From positions 4,816,353 through 4,880,352 of the forward strand of contig NW_025335587.1 in NCBI RefSeq assembly GCF_004798865.1: a DNA stretch of 64,000 nt. The letters are read 5' to 3'. The notes beneath the pieces were generated by a model. The model did not search any database and had not been told where the DNA came from. It was given only the letters and a program-made list of their open reading frames with translations. The position numbers were made by a program, and so were the translations under genes. This document shows positions 1 through 14,300 of this stretch, one piece after another (position 1 is the first letter of the stretch; each line of letters opens with the position of its first letter). This stretch comes from Varanus komodoensis (taxonomy: Eukaryota; Chordata; Lepidosauria; Squamata; Varanidae).

Positions 1-315
1 ACATGCTCCCCAGAGGGGTCTGCCTGGCACCAACTATATTCTTTCCGGCACCAGGAAAAGAACTTTTTATTTACCCATCATTTTAATAATTGAATGTATA
101 ATTTTAATAAATTAATAATTTTATACAGTCACATTTTCCCTTCTTTTTCTCTTTAGTTTTGAATTGTTATCATTGTTATTTCTGAGTTGTTACTAGTGGA
201 TGTTTTGAGTTGTTATTATTGAATGTTATTATTGAATGTTTTAATTGTATTTTATATAATTTTTTGTAAGCTGTTCTGACAAAGGATGGGGTAGAAATGT
301 TTTAATTATATTAAA
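1..315 (+). mobile_element. L2-clade LINE, 3' end fragment
   Basis: The stretch from the CCCCAGAGGGGTCTGCCTGG block at the left edge matches, block for block, the last 250 bases of the better-kept L2 copy at 6943-9079 read on its coding strand: the 'GTC(T/C)GCCTGGC' and 'GCACCAGG(A/C)AAAG' segments, then the AT-rich tail. The element runs off the left edge and ends in an A-rich stretch near 315. Only the end of the reverse transcriptase C-terminus and the 3' UTR remain, so it is 5' truncated in this window or continues outside it. Confidence 0.7.
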
Positions 316-2383
316 TTTTAAAAAAATACATCAATGTAACCCTGTTGAAATCACACCCTGCTGCTTTATTACCCAGGCTTCTGAGGCTACTTAGATAAAT
401 TGAGTTATATAGTATGAAATTTTCACATATTACTGATACATTTTAAATCATAACAGAAGTATGCTACATTTCTCAGCACTGTGTAGTTTTGTCATGATTT
501 TTAATATGAATAGCTTTGACTAGCTTAAATATTTGACTACAAATACTTTCCAGACTAAACTATAGAGAGTTTTTGAATGGAGAGCAAATCAAAAAGTATT
601 ATGCCCTCTTTAACAGTCTTTTCTTGTAAGAAAAAGGGAAGCAGTGGTGGAAAAATGCAGGAGGGTTACAAATGTGGTTGTAAAATTCAGCACTAGGGAT
701 ACCTGCAGGATGACAGCCTTGTGTGGAAGCATCCATAGTTTCATATAGTGATCTACACCCATGGACATGAAGTTGCATTGTACTGAGGCAGACGACTGGT
801 CTAGCTTTTCTGTGAAAAAGCCACATGCCGGAAATGGGAATTCAAACCATGTGAACAAAGTTTTACAGATTTGCTTGTTTTATGCTGAGAAAAAAAGCTC
901 ATGGAGCTTCTGTAACAAAACCAGATTCAATGTTGCTTTCCATTTTAGGTAATAATTGTATCGGACTAAAGTTTCAGATTTTCTTGGTCTATAGATCAAT
1001 ACTCCTCCTCCTGAAATAGATTAAATGTAGGTCTTATGTTATAAAATCAAGGTTTTTTCTATCCTTTACTGCACTGCACATTCTACTATCTGAATTTGAA
1101 CGGTGGCAAATGGATACTGGCCACAATTCAGCTAAAGTCTAAATTCTATATGGTAGCTCTCAATGGGATTTAGTAATGCTAGTCTTTTTCTGGATTGTGT
1201 CGTCATTTAAAACACACTTGATCAACCATTGTAGCAGCCATTATGACTTCAGAAACCTAAGCTATACACATAAAATGCAGCTTTGTTCTTTTTTCTTTAC
1301 AGCTTTATTTAGCTGTAACATAGAAATGCTATAATAATAATAATAACAACAATAACAGTTACTGCATTGTTAAAAATAACATCCAACAAGAGTCAGAATT
1401 TTCTTATACCTTTATGACTGAAATATAATTTCAATGTAAGAAATCACACAGTGGTTAAAAGGATCTGATACTCAATTAGGTGCAATTAATATATGGCTTC
1501 CAAATCTTATGCAGTCCCAAAGCTACTTATGTGAGAATCCTAGACATCATGAAAAAAGAAACTGAGATTCTATTGTACTGGAAAAAAACCAAACAAGTAC
1601 TGTTGAGTTCTCATATGGATTAAAAGCTTAGAAACAAAATGACTTGTTCCTTTGTTTTTTCAAATGCTGTCAAGTATCATTTCTTATTTTTGGTAGTCTG
1701 ACACAAGAATACTTAAATATGGCTTGAAACAAAAATGAGGGTGCCACCACAGAGGACAAGGCTCTGAAGAAGAAACAAGCTTCCCACCATGAAGGCTATG
1801 GCTATTGTTTAAAATTCTAGTGTTGGAAGGCTGGTGTCAAGGCTACTGCAAGCAACAATATTTTTAGGGGGAGTACTGCAATCATGGGAAATCCACAGCA
1901 TGTACTGAAGGATCTTGCACTATGTTACTGAGAATGTTAGTAGAACACAACTCTATGTAAAGCTACACTCCAGAGGATTTGGCTTATGTTTATCTATGAC
2001 ATGGCAAGAAATCCTGTTCTGGAGTGCATCTTTTGGGGCATACAGTTCAGTTGCTTCACATATAAAAATGTTGTGGGTCAGCCCTGACTGGTATTACCTA
2101 CTGGAAATCCCAGAGAACCAATTATAATACCAAGTGCCAACCTGGTGACTTGGATGACTATCTCCTCAGAGGATAGTGAATTATGTCAAGGATAACTTTC
2201 TGCAATTGGCATTAGACTGACATCATTACTTGTGGTCTCTGTAATTTTATGCTATTCTTCAGAAAACTCACAGTACTTAGAATCTACAAATTTGGATGGA
2301 TTATCATAACAGAGTATGTTTCAAAATTCAGCCTGATCAAATATGAATTACTTGTAACAAAGATATTATTCATTAAAAAAACT
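316..2383. other. Region downstream of CYB5RL, no gene seen
   Basis: AT-rich DNA past the CYB5RL stop codon. It must hold the CYB5RL 3' UTR, but I see no consensus polyadenylation hexamer close to the stop. The nearest minus-strand AATAAA I noticed is at about 1306-1311, so the UTR could be around 1.1 kb or use a variant signal. A short AAT-rich run lies at 1331-1350. The open frames here are short and show no recognisable family. Confidence 0.4.
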
Positions 2384-5300
2384 TTAAAATACAAAATATG
2401 ACTCTTCTCCAAGACCAATGGCCTTCAAGTGTCTTTCCATATCTTCACTAAATGTCACTGAGCCACAAATCAACACAAAAGGCTGCTTCCTACATGTGTC
2501 CATCATGCTCCTAATCATGTTTTCATTTATTCGACCAATGTGTGTATTCCCTTGAAAGCTCCATGGCAGATTTTCAAGTGAACGTTCCTGAAAAGACAAA
2601 AGGCATAAGACAATGGCAAAACATTTGTGTGCGTGCGCATGTGCTCTCAAGGGTCTAATATACTAAATTTATCAAGGGTCAAGATCTGATGCCTGTGAAG
2701 ACTTCAACTCAAATTTTATTATGAGGAATACACTCATATTCATCCATCACTCAATTATTTGATTTAAAGTGGATTTTTTAAAAAGAAAGGATGCTTTAGG
2801 ATACCACATGAATGTAATTCTTTGTGCCACAAAAACTAAATGGCCAAAGCCCACTAAAATGAGTCACAAACAGCTATAGCTGGAGTGAGGCCAATGTTTT
2901 TAACTCCTTTTAGATTGAGTTTATCAAACCTCTTACAAATGGAGAACTCACATCCATTTCAGAAAAGCTGTCAGGGGCCATACTTTAGTGGTGGGTGGGG
3001 CTGAAGACAAAAATGAGTGGGTCCAAAAAATACCAGATATTTTAGCATAGTTAGCTGTTAAGACTTAGACATTACAAACTTTTAGAACAGAAAAAATTGT
3101 AAAAGCCAGTAAACCACCAACATGTGTTGGGAGACAAGCAGAGTGTGGTTGTCTGAAAGAGTCTGGAGCACCAGATTTGGGACCTCAGGAAAACTGGGTT
3201 TGGCCCAGAGGCCTGAGGTCTCATACTTTATTTTAGAGCAGTGGTGGAGAAACTAGAGAGAAAGTTCTGTTTTCTTGGCTAATTCTCCATGAATAGATGT
3301 AAATGTGCAGAACACACATTTATACAAGAAAATTAGAAGTTCTGTGGGTTTAATTCTTAAAGTTTAATTCTGCCTCAAGACTATCAGATCACAGTATCAA
3401 CTTGCTCATCTTGGTATCTCTGTCAAACAATCATTTGGGAAGCTCACTTCAAAAGTAAAAAGCAAGTTCTGTGATCACTGAATGAGTAGTCAGAATTGAC
3501 AAACAGTCTATTCATGGTGTAGGGTATGCATAATTTTATATGTCCATAGGTAGACATGGTGGGGTAGAGATTAAATGTGTTAGAGTAAACATGATACAAA
3601 ACCATATCCTCAGACAAAAGCAGTGAAATCAAATGGCTCCCAAGAAGAAGATGTATTTTTGGTTCCTTGACCCCAGAAGCTAGTGCTGACTCTGACCCTG
3701 TGATGTGGCTTTGTCATCAAATAAGATTCTGAGCTGTCCCTGTGCTTTCCAAAACTACATGAGCAAGCCGCTTTTGTGCTTGCTTAAGTTGAACATTGGG
3801 CAGTAGGCAGTCCTTTCTTTCTGCCAAACCTGACTTCAAGTCTGCAGAAAAAGCAGTGAACAGACTTGTACCCTTAGCATTTGCATTAAGATAGATATCT
3901 TCAGGATTTGTTGATTCCTTGTAGGCAGGCTCTTTATGCACCACATCATATGGAATCTAGCTTGCAGTAGACAAACTCAGACAACAAACTCTGCAAAATG
4001 GACATTTACCCACTGACTGGGATCATACAACACAATAGGTCATAGTTGCTTATAAGGCGGGGTGGCTTGTCGAGTTGTTTGAATCCAGAAGCATCACATC
4101 ATGAATTAAAAGCCACCATGGCTTATTGTGTTGCACAAACCCATTCACTGGTTTGCTCATCAGCATTTCTCCTGGCAAGGGAATAACAGGAAACTGCCTT
4201 ATACTGAGTGAGACTACGGGTCACATCAAAAGCAGGGTTGCTGTCACAGACTTGCAGCAGCTTTCCAGGTTTCCAGACAGGGCTACTTTCCAATCCTGAT
4301 TGGAGATGCAGGATATTGAATCCGTGACCATCTGTACATAAAACATATGTTGTGCCACTGAGCTATGCCCCTAAGCTACAATTTTGATGATGCTTGTCAA
4401 GTTAGAGCCATTGCACATAATATGAAAGTTCACACTAAGTTCATACTAACAAGTCCTAATAATAGATTTTTTGTTACAGTGCCACAAAAAGGAGGGATGA
4501 ACACATAAAATTCCCTATTAGAATATTACCTGACTTAGTACATAAAATGTTCTTATGTTCCAGAATCGGGCCTGTTCTTGAAGAAGAGATTTCATGTAAA
4601 TATTTTCAAAAGTCTTGAAGCAGCCCACTAGGGTTACAAATGTTTCATCATCCTCGTTTCCTGTTATATACTGAATGATGGGAAGCATTGGTGCTAGACC
4701 AGTACCAGAAGCAAGCATGAACAGTTCTCCATACTAAAAAAAAAAAAGGAAAAAAGAGAAAAAAAATTAAGCAGAATAGCAAATGTGTTTTAGTAAATGG
4801 AAAACAGCAATACACTGAATCTATCACACTAGTTTACAATTTTTAACATATAAATACTTTAACAGCTTGGCCTCTGCATAACTCAAGGACTGACTTTTCT
4901 TCTTAATCAATTACATACATTAAGCTGAAAGAGCTAGTGCAGTATAGGGCCTATTTTATGGCAATAACTGGCAAAATATCAATATTTTGTCACTTCTATC
5001 ACATCTTCACAATGCTATCCAGTTGAACTTTTCTGAGTGGTTTGGGGTCTCCTGCACACTGGAACATTTAGTGAGATTACTGAATCCTCAGTGATTCACT
5101 GTGATGAATTTGCTGACCACTTGGAAGACAAAATCATTCAGATATGCCATGATTTGGACTCCGTTGTTTCAGTCCCATTGAGAGCACCATCTTGTCTGAC
5201 TTTGATGGAAGAGTTTCAATTATTGTGGCTTAAGGATGTGGACAAGGTGCTTGGTTCTGTTCATGCCAACATCTGCTCACTTGATCCTTGCTGAGTGGCT

Positions 5301-8300
5301 GAGCAGCTTCAGGCACTCTTGGATGAAATGGATATCTTGGTCCATTTCAATCAAGTTTAAGGCTGGGATCTGGAACAGACTGCCTTGGTCGCCCTGTGGG
5401 ATGACCTTTGCCAGGAGAGGGACAAGGGGGAGTGTGACCTTGTTGGTTCTCCTGGACCTTTCAGCAGCTTTCAAAACCATTGACCATGGTGTCCTTCGGG
5501 ACAGCCTGGATGTGTTGGGAGTTGGTGGCACTGTTCTACAGTGGTTCCATTCCTACCTGGCCAACTGTGTCCAGATGGTGATCCTGGGGGACAGTTGTTC
5601 TGCCCCATGGTGATTACACTATGGGGTTCCTCAGGGCTCTCTACTGTTCCCCATGCTGTTCAACATATACATGAAAACGCTGGGAGAACTTATTTGGAGG
5701 TGGGGGCTGATGACACTTAGCTGATGACACCTAGCTTTACATTTCCTTTTCATCTAACTCAGGTGAGGCAGTTTCTGTTCTGAATTGTTGCCTGAGCTTG
5801 ATAGTGGACTGGATGCGAGCCAACAAAATGAAGCTCAAGTCAGATAAGACATAGGTGCTGTTGGTGGACAGTCCATCTGCCCAAAGGGTGGGCATTCTAC
5901 CAGTCCTGGGTGGGGTTGCACTCTCCCTGAAGGATAGGGTTCATAGCTTGGGGGTGCTCCTCTATCACTTGAATCTCAGGCGGACTTGGTGGCCAGGATT
6001 GTCTTTTTTCACCTGCAATGGATTTATCAACTACAGCCCTACCTGGACAGTCAGAGCCTAGCCACAGTCACCCATGCTCTGCTAACCTCTCAACTGGACT
6101 ACTGTAATGTACTCTATCTTGGGGCTGCCCTTGAAGAGGGTTCGGAAACTTCAACTGGTAAAGAAAAGGGTGGCACAGCTGCTGGTACAAGGACCACATG
6201 TCCATGTGACACCAATACTTTATCATCTTCACTGATTATCAGTTGAGCTCCAGGCTCAATTCAAGGTGCTGGTTTTAACATATAAAGCCAAAAACATCTT
6301 GGGACCAGGGTACCTGAAGAACCACCTGGTCTCACACTTACCTACCGGGCCCCTAAGTTCCATTCTGGAGGCCCTTCTGAAAGAGCCACCCTCTAAGCAG
6401 GTAAGGAGGATGGCTAAAAGAAGAGGTGCCTTCTCAGTAGTTGCACCCCCCTTGTGGAATAACCTCCCAGAAGCAGTTCGCCTGGTGCCTTCATTAGAAT
6501 ATTTTCAGAGTCAGGCAAAAGTAGTTCTATTCTCTGGGCATTTTAATAATTGATTTTATTTGGATAATTTTAAGTTGTTGATATGGTTTTAAATTAATGT
6601 GCCCTTAGCTGTGCAGTTTTGTTTTATTGTTTCTGTATATTGTATTTTTAATTATAGTTTTTATTGTTATTATATGTTTTATGGATTGTAATCTGCTTAG
6701 AGGGCCTTTGGGATGATTCAGTGGATAATAAGTCAATAAAGAAATAAATACAAATTAGTAACTATATTTTTAACCCAATATGTACTGTGGCTAAGTGAAC
6801 AAAAGCACACACACACAAAATGAACCTTTGTATTTTTTCTTGTTTCATGCTTATGTTGACTTCAACAATGTATAGGATAGTACTGTAGTTGATTTTAATA
6901 TGAATGTTAACCTTGACAATGAAAAAAAACAATTTAAGCAATATTTTATTTATTTATTTATTAAAACATTTTTATGCCACCCCGTTCGCCGAAGCCTCGG
7001 GGCGGCTTACAACAATAAGTTAAAATAATTATAAATCAAAAATATAAACATTAAATTAAAAATACAAAAATACAGTATAAAATAAGCCGCCCTGGCCAGA
7101 TAAAATCCAATAATATTAACAGTTAAAATGCCGCCTGAATAAAAAGGTCTTTGCCTGGCGCCGAAAAACAAATAACGACGGCGCCAGGCGGACCTCTCTG
7201 GGGAGCGCGTTCCATAACTTAGGCGCCACCGCAGAGAAAGCCCTCCTCCGAGTACCCACCCTCCTAATTTCTTTCACGGAGTGTTCCCGGAGAAGGGCCT
7301 CCCCCGCCGATCTCAAGGGGCGGCTGGGCATATATGGATGCAAGCGCTCCTTCAGGTAACCAGGACCCAAGCCGTTTAGGGCTTTATAGGTCATCACCAA
7401 CACCTTGAATTGGGCCCGGACTTCAATGGGAAGCCAGTGAAGCTGACGAAGGACTGAAGTCATGTGAACATAACGCCCAGTCCCCGTTAGCAGCCTGGCA
7501 GATCTATTTTGAACCAATTGAAGTATCCGGACCGTCTTCGAGGGTAGCCCCATGTAGAGCGCGTTACAGAAGTCAAGACGGGAAGTCACCAGTGCATGTG
7601 TCACTGTCGCGAGGCAGTCGTACGCCAGATAGGGGCGCAGCTGGTGAATCAGCCGAAGCTGGAGGAAAGCGCTCCTCGCCGCTGCTGTCACCTGAGCTTC
7701 TAGTGAAAGCTCCGGGTCGAGGAGCACTCCCAAGCTGTGGACCTTGTCCCTAGGAGGGAGTGCAACCCCATTCAGAACAAGGTTCAGTTCACCCTCTCCG
7801 AAGCCCGAACCACCAACCAACAGGACCTCCGTCTTGTCTGGATTGAGCTTCAGTTTATTGGCCCTCATCCAGCCCATTACCTCGGCCAGGCACCGGTTCA
7901 GCGCAGCCACTGCCTCACCTGGATTGGTGGAAAACGAGAGGCAGAGCTGGGTATCATCAGCGTACTGATGGTTCCGCAGCCCACACCTCCTGATGACCTC
8001 TCCCAGCGGTTTCATGTAGATGTTGAACAGTAACGGGGACAAAATGGACCCCTGTGGTACTCCATGGCATAACTGCCATGGCGCAGAGCCACAGTCCCCC
8101 AACACCACCTTCTGGAACCGGCCATTGAGATAGGAGCAGAACCACTGCAAAGCAGTGCCTCCGACCCCCAATCCCGCAAGTCTATCCAGAAGGATACCAT
8201 GGTCGATGGTATCGAAAGCCGCTCAGAGGTCCAGAAGAACCAACAGGGACGCACTCCCCCTGTCTTTCTCCCTGCACAGGTCATCGTACAGGGCGACCAA

Positions 8301-11300
8301 GGCAGATTCAGTACCATACCCGGGTCTGAAGCCGGACTGAAATGGGTCCAGATAATCAGTTTCATCCAAGAGTGCTTGGAGTTGTCCCGCCACCACTCGC
8401 TCTAACACCTTGCCCAGAAACGGGATGTTGGCCACTGGTCTATAATTAGTGGCCATCTCTGGATCCAGTGACGCCTTCTTCAGGACCGGTCGGACTACCA
8501 CCTCCTTTAAAGGGGCAGGCACCCGACCCTCCCTCAGAGAAGCGTTAATCACTTCCAAGATCCAGGTCCCAATCCCGTGCTTGGAATTATTTATTAAACA
8601 AGACGGGCAAGGGTCCAATAGGCAAGTGGTGGGACGTACTCGTCCAAGCACCTTGTCCACATCATTGGGCCGCAATAACTGAAATTCATCCAATAATTCT
8701 GGACCAGATGGTGGCATTGGCTACTCCCTTAAAACCTTTGAATCAATAGTGGAATCCAGCTCGTGACGAATCTGAGCAATTTTCTCCCTGAAATGCCTGG
8801 CAAAGTCGTCACAGCGGGCCTTTGAGGGTGGAACCAGGTCTTCTTTCGGACCTGGACAAACCAGGCCCTGCACCACTCGAAAAAGCTCTGCCGGACGGCA
8901 TTGTGAGGAGGCAATGGAAGCGGAAAAAAATCTCTTTTTCGCCACCATCACTGCCACAGCATAGGCCCGATAGTGGGCTCTCAAGTGTATTTGGTCAGAT
9001 TCATCATGTGATTTCCTCCACCTACGCTCTAGCCGTCTCCCAACCTGCTTCATCGCCCTCAATTCAGGAGTATAGCTGAATATTAGCTGATAATTTTGCC
9101 TTGTTTTTAGTTGTTTCCATATGCTTTGGAGTAACAAAATGCAATAATAATTATGCATGCTTATATTTACATCTAGATGTGTTAGATCTGGAGTTATATC
9201 AAATAACCAGAATGATATATGTGCATTTTTTTCTGTGGCTTCTGAAGAGGGAAATCTTCAATTTTGAAACATGGAAGGCAATTATAAGACCTTTTTCACT
9301 TTTATGCAGGATGTGTTCCTGCATCACTTTCTCCTACATCAACTGAGTGAAAACTTTTAATCAACTGAAAATTTATGCTTAGTTGGGTAGCAGATGTTAG
9401 ATAATCACAATATAATACAAGAACTTTGTACAACTGTAGATAGCAAGACCCATCTTAAAAGATAGATTCTCTGTTTTCTTTAGGAAATACTGGTCTGACT
9501 CAACTAACATGACAACTCAGCATGGGTGATCAGCCACGGTAGGTTGTCATGTCACCCAAACCTAGAGTGTTTTCTGCAGCATGGTTTCTTTTTCTCAAAC
9601 AAATCACCTTTATAACTCATGTCTTTTTTTAGGTAGTTCATACTCATGGTGGCATAATGCGTTTTTCAGACCCAAAGCAGGATGATTTCATCATGAGTGG
9701 TTAAAAATGGTCATGGAGTCACTTGATAAGAGAAACCTAAAATCGTGTTGTTCCTTGTGAGTGATCTCACTTGTCAAACTCTGCCTAGCAATAGACCATT
9801 TTGCTGCAGTCCCTGTCCTCCCTCCTTCGTCAGCATTCTCCTCTCACCATCTGATGTAACTTCGCCGCTCCACCTGTAAGCAAGCCTTTCTTTTTCTTGC
9901 GTGTAATCTGCCCAGCAACTTTAAAGGAGCCTACAATTCTGCCAAGGTTAGTTTTGTTTCTATTGGCTCTGCCTGCAAGACCCCTACATCAAAGTTTCTG
10001 AAAGGATCCTGAAGAAGTCGTTCTTTTTTGAAACTGAAGTAACTTCGGCAGTCCTTGGACCCTTCTTCACACCCAGTCCATCAGGAAGATCTAGTGTGCA
10101 ACCTCTGCCCTGGTTTTGAAGTCTTCCCTTCATTGCTTGCTTATTTCTCCTAGAAAATAGGGCCCAAATCTATCCTCCCCTACAATGCCTGGTACAGCTT
10201 ACAAGAGAAGCACTGGGGGGAAATATATATAGGTTTTACAAGGAACTGAATGAATAGAAAAATGGAAGAGCCAGTAAACATTTAGTCTGCATCTGGTCAA
10301 CTCAGACCAAAGCTAACAGTATCTGTTCTTTAGGGAAATATGTGCATGAAGACAAGGAGGCCATAAACCTTCATCAGACAATGAGGGAAGAAACTGTCAC
10401 CCTCGAAAGGTAGACAGATATCCAAATGTTGGCAAAAGCCTTGAAAACATCTGTGCATGGCCAACAAGCACACTCTTCATGCCACCTGTAAGCTTACAGA
10501 GTTCTGCAGCAGTATCCCTCCCTCTCTCCCTCTCCAACAGAGCCAGTACTTCCGCTGTCTCAACAACCTGGCCTGCATCCACCTCAATATCCACCTTGAC
10601 AACCAGACGTTCCTGTAGGGCCTACAGCAGATTGTTTGATTGCATTATACCATGGCCTCAAGCCAACTGAACATCCACTTGCACCACTGCTTGAGTACAT
10701 GGAAGCAGAGCAACTGGTTCAAAGACGCCTGTGAAGCAGTTGACACCAACCACGTTTTTTCAAACAGGCTGGCATGGAAGATGTATGGCACCAGGGCAAT
10801 GGTGCTGATGTTCAAAAGATTTTCTCTTTCACACTAACTCAACACATACCTACTCTTCCCTTTTGCTATATACTTTGCTGTTCTGTTTTATGCCATCCTT
10901 CCTGTATCAAAAATAAAAAATAAAATAATCAAAATAAGACTGCCTCAATGTGCTTTCAAAGACATTTTCAGCCTGTAATCTGCAACAATGCTGTGCAGTT
11001 AGGCTAGGAATTTCACTAGTGCAAAAGAGGTGGTGTTTCATTTCTGAACCAGGGGATGTGGATTGCTAATTTAAAACATGGGATCACCTCTCTGTGATAT
11101 AGAAACCTTTGCCTTAGGAACAAGTGTTATTGATAAAGAAATTGTTCATATTAACCACAGTTTTTGATTCAGACAAAATTGAAAGCAGAAAAAATGCTTC
11201 TACCTTTTAGAAAAATATCCTCCCTGTGGCCAGACTGGAGGAGAAGAGGGGAGCAGAGGAGCACAGAAGTCCAACATGCACTACAGTTTGTTTGCACTAT

Positions 11301-14300
11301 AGTAAATTATGGTTTACTAGGATGTGCAAATGTGGCCTTTAAATGGAGCTTTTCAATGTGAATGAAAAAAGCCCCCAATCTCACCCTTTCTCAAACCTGA
11401 ATATGAATATTCTGCCTAGAAAACATAGGCATTTTGTCTTCACTTGATAAAAATAAATGATTTTATTTAACAGTAACAGTAATGATTTTAACAGTAACTA
11501 TTAGACTGTGTATTGAACAATTAATTATGGGAATTTTATTTTTGTTTGCTGCTTTACTTTTGTAGAAGTGGGGATGGGTGAAAGCTGAGGGAAGCAGAAA
11601 GGAACAGCACTAAGAAGACAACTACACTGTGCCGTGTGAAGGTTCCTATATTCTCATACTCAACTCACGAAATATCATGACTGTTTTCCCAGCATGGGAG
11701 TATTTTCAAGATTCCCTCTACAGGTTTTTTTTAAAAAGAAATTGTGGAATATTTAGATGGTGCAACAAATGGATGCGAGGCCAGGTTGCAAGATGAACTA
11801 GTGTAAAGTAAGTACTTAATTTCCTTTAAAAACAAAGAAAGTAAACTTCTTGCTTCAAAACCATTTTTACTTATTTGCAGATTTACAGTGCAATACTAAT
11901 CAGTCTGTCAAGAAGTAAGTCAAACTGAATGCCTAGGCAATCCAGTAGCCATGCTCCTGCTCTGGAGAAGTTACATTCAGCTTTTGGTGGCCAGTCCAAT
12001 AAAGTGGCAGTTTTTATCCCAGCATATTAACACTTGGGATACAGGAAAACAGTATCTTCTGTTCAACACATCTGTCAACAATTCACAGTTCTTTAGAAAG
12101 CACATCCCCAGTTCACCTATGAGTTTGATGCATGAAACTTGCCCATATACATGGATATTACATATAATCTATGCATATGAAATATATTAAGTTAGTTGTG
12201 GCCGTCATTCAAGTTATATTTCCAAGAAGGCCCTCTATGCTGAATGTATTGCTACAGTTTAATAATACATCTTTATTTTCAGTCAAATAACCTATGATGA
12301 TTCTTGTTAATTCAATCAAGGGGTTGAATTACTTTATTCTACAAACAAAAATATACTGAACAATGTTTCTATCAGGGGAAAGTCATAATACAGAGAACAC
12401 AATAAAATCAGTATAACATAAATAATCAAGAACATAAATAAAATCAGTAGAACATAAATCATTGCAATCATAAATAAAATCAGCAAATTAACAAAATGCA
12501 TTATTGCATCCAACCCATTACATGACTTGCATTAATTTCCCTCTGCAGTTTCTCCCTCGTTGGATTCATTTGCAAGATGCAAACACATCACAATGATATA
12601 TTGTGAGCTACAGCATGTTCCAGGTACAATTTGCATAATCACTCCCCAGTTATTCCTTGTTGTGTCAGCTGAACCCAGGCAGCATGGCTTGTTAGACAAT
12701 TAAACTACTCTAAAATAACCTTACAATAGCCTGTGGCTTGTTTAAGGACTGTTTATCCCTCCTACAAAGTATGCTGCATGAGTCTGAATAATACAACGAC
12801 CAGCAGCCAGGCAGTGATTATGCAAACTGTGCCTGGCATCCACTGCGGCTCACAAAAGGCCACCATGGCTTGTTCTGATCATGCAAACTGGGTCATTACC
12901 CTAGTCAATGTCAGCAGCAGCGCAGGAACTGAAAATCTACTCTGACACACATATTTCTTTGTAAAGAATATTTTATGTCAGTATTGGATGTAAGCCTTCA
13001 TTTAAATCTTGCAAATGTAAGCACTGTATTTTAGTACACTTTAAAACTGTTTAGATGTGAAAATCCATTCTTGGGAGTCTTGATACAAATACTACTTGAC
13101 TTTGTACTATTCCACTTTCAGGAACTGTGAGATAAAGATACATCCTCAACATTTGTAGGAACGGGGTGAGGAAGCTGTAGCCCTCTAGATGTCTGACTCC
13201 AGTTCCCATCAACACCCATCAGTATGATCAGTGATCAGTGATAAAGGGAGCAGAAGTCCAACACTGTCTGGAGAACCATAGTTTTCCCCAGACCTGTTGT
13301 AAGCTGGGACTGAAAAAAAACTACATTCCAATTAAAACTCCAAAGTCACAGAAGGACGATGGTCCTGGTTCAAGAATGGAGAGAATTACATACTGTGATG
13401 ACAGATGCTGAGCTTCAAACACTAACAGCACAGTGCTCTGTATCTCTACTCAGAAGGAAATCTCACTGGGTTCAATGGGGCTTACTTCCAGATAAGAATC
13501 CATAGGGCTGCAGCCTCATTTACCAAATCCTGAGAAGGGTTATACTGATTGGTATTTTTGATCACCTGCTGTATTTTCACCTTCATTTAATAAATTGCAC
13601 TGTATATAGAACCTTTTCAAAACTCTAGAAGTTTAATCCAACAGCTTATAACAGGAAATCTGCCTAAAGATCTTTCCTTCTCCCTAAAAAGAGAAGACCA
13701 TTCCCTTGGCTACTCACAATCTACTATAGGTCTTACCTGGTTTGCTGTGTAAGGAAAGCCTCCAAATGGTCCTCTCCAAAACACTTTGTCTCCTTCTTTC
13801 CAGGTTTTTACATACTGTGACATTCGTCCAGTTTCATAACACTTGTAAAGAAGAATTAATTAAATACATAAATAAATACTTTAGCAGAGAAGACTTGTAT
13901 TTAAAATCAACAGCTCACATTCATACAGCTAGGATGGAGAAACATCTGTATATTTCAAAAAATAATTTGAAAAAAATATACACCAGATCACAACAAAAGT
14001 GCACAAACGTCTTCAATAAAGGTGATTGTTAAAAGCTTTTGTATGAAGTAGGAATGAAGTGGGATAGCTATAGCTAAGATTGCCAAGTTCTAGAAAGGCA
14101 GCTGTTACAAACAGGAATCTCCATCTCTAACCTTGTCAAGTAGACTAAGCAGCATGACATTTTTACTGTTTATTATATTTCCTTCCTTCCTTCCTTCCTT
14201 CCTTCCTTCCTTCCTTCCTTCCAAGAAACTCAGAGTGGCTTACATAATTCTTCTCTTCTCCATCTTGTCTTTACAACAACCCTCCTTGGAGATAGGTTGG

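Larger units (their letters stand above)
9080..13736. other. CYB5RL intron, no exon seen
   Basis: Intronic DNA between the 13841-13737 and 4733-4530 exons of CYB5RL. Apart from the repeat copies listed separately, I find no exon. The stretch at about 10370-10935 is locally richer in GC, has many interrupted peptide-like runs and ends in an A-rich stretch (10905-10935). It could be an old retrocopy, but I could not name a parent. Confidence 0.4.

Noticed and set aside
4186-4372. tRNA gene on the minus strand
   Set aside because: The A and B boxes belong to a SINE head. No cloverleaf with intact anticodon arm and acceptor stem can be formed, and the SINE body follows.
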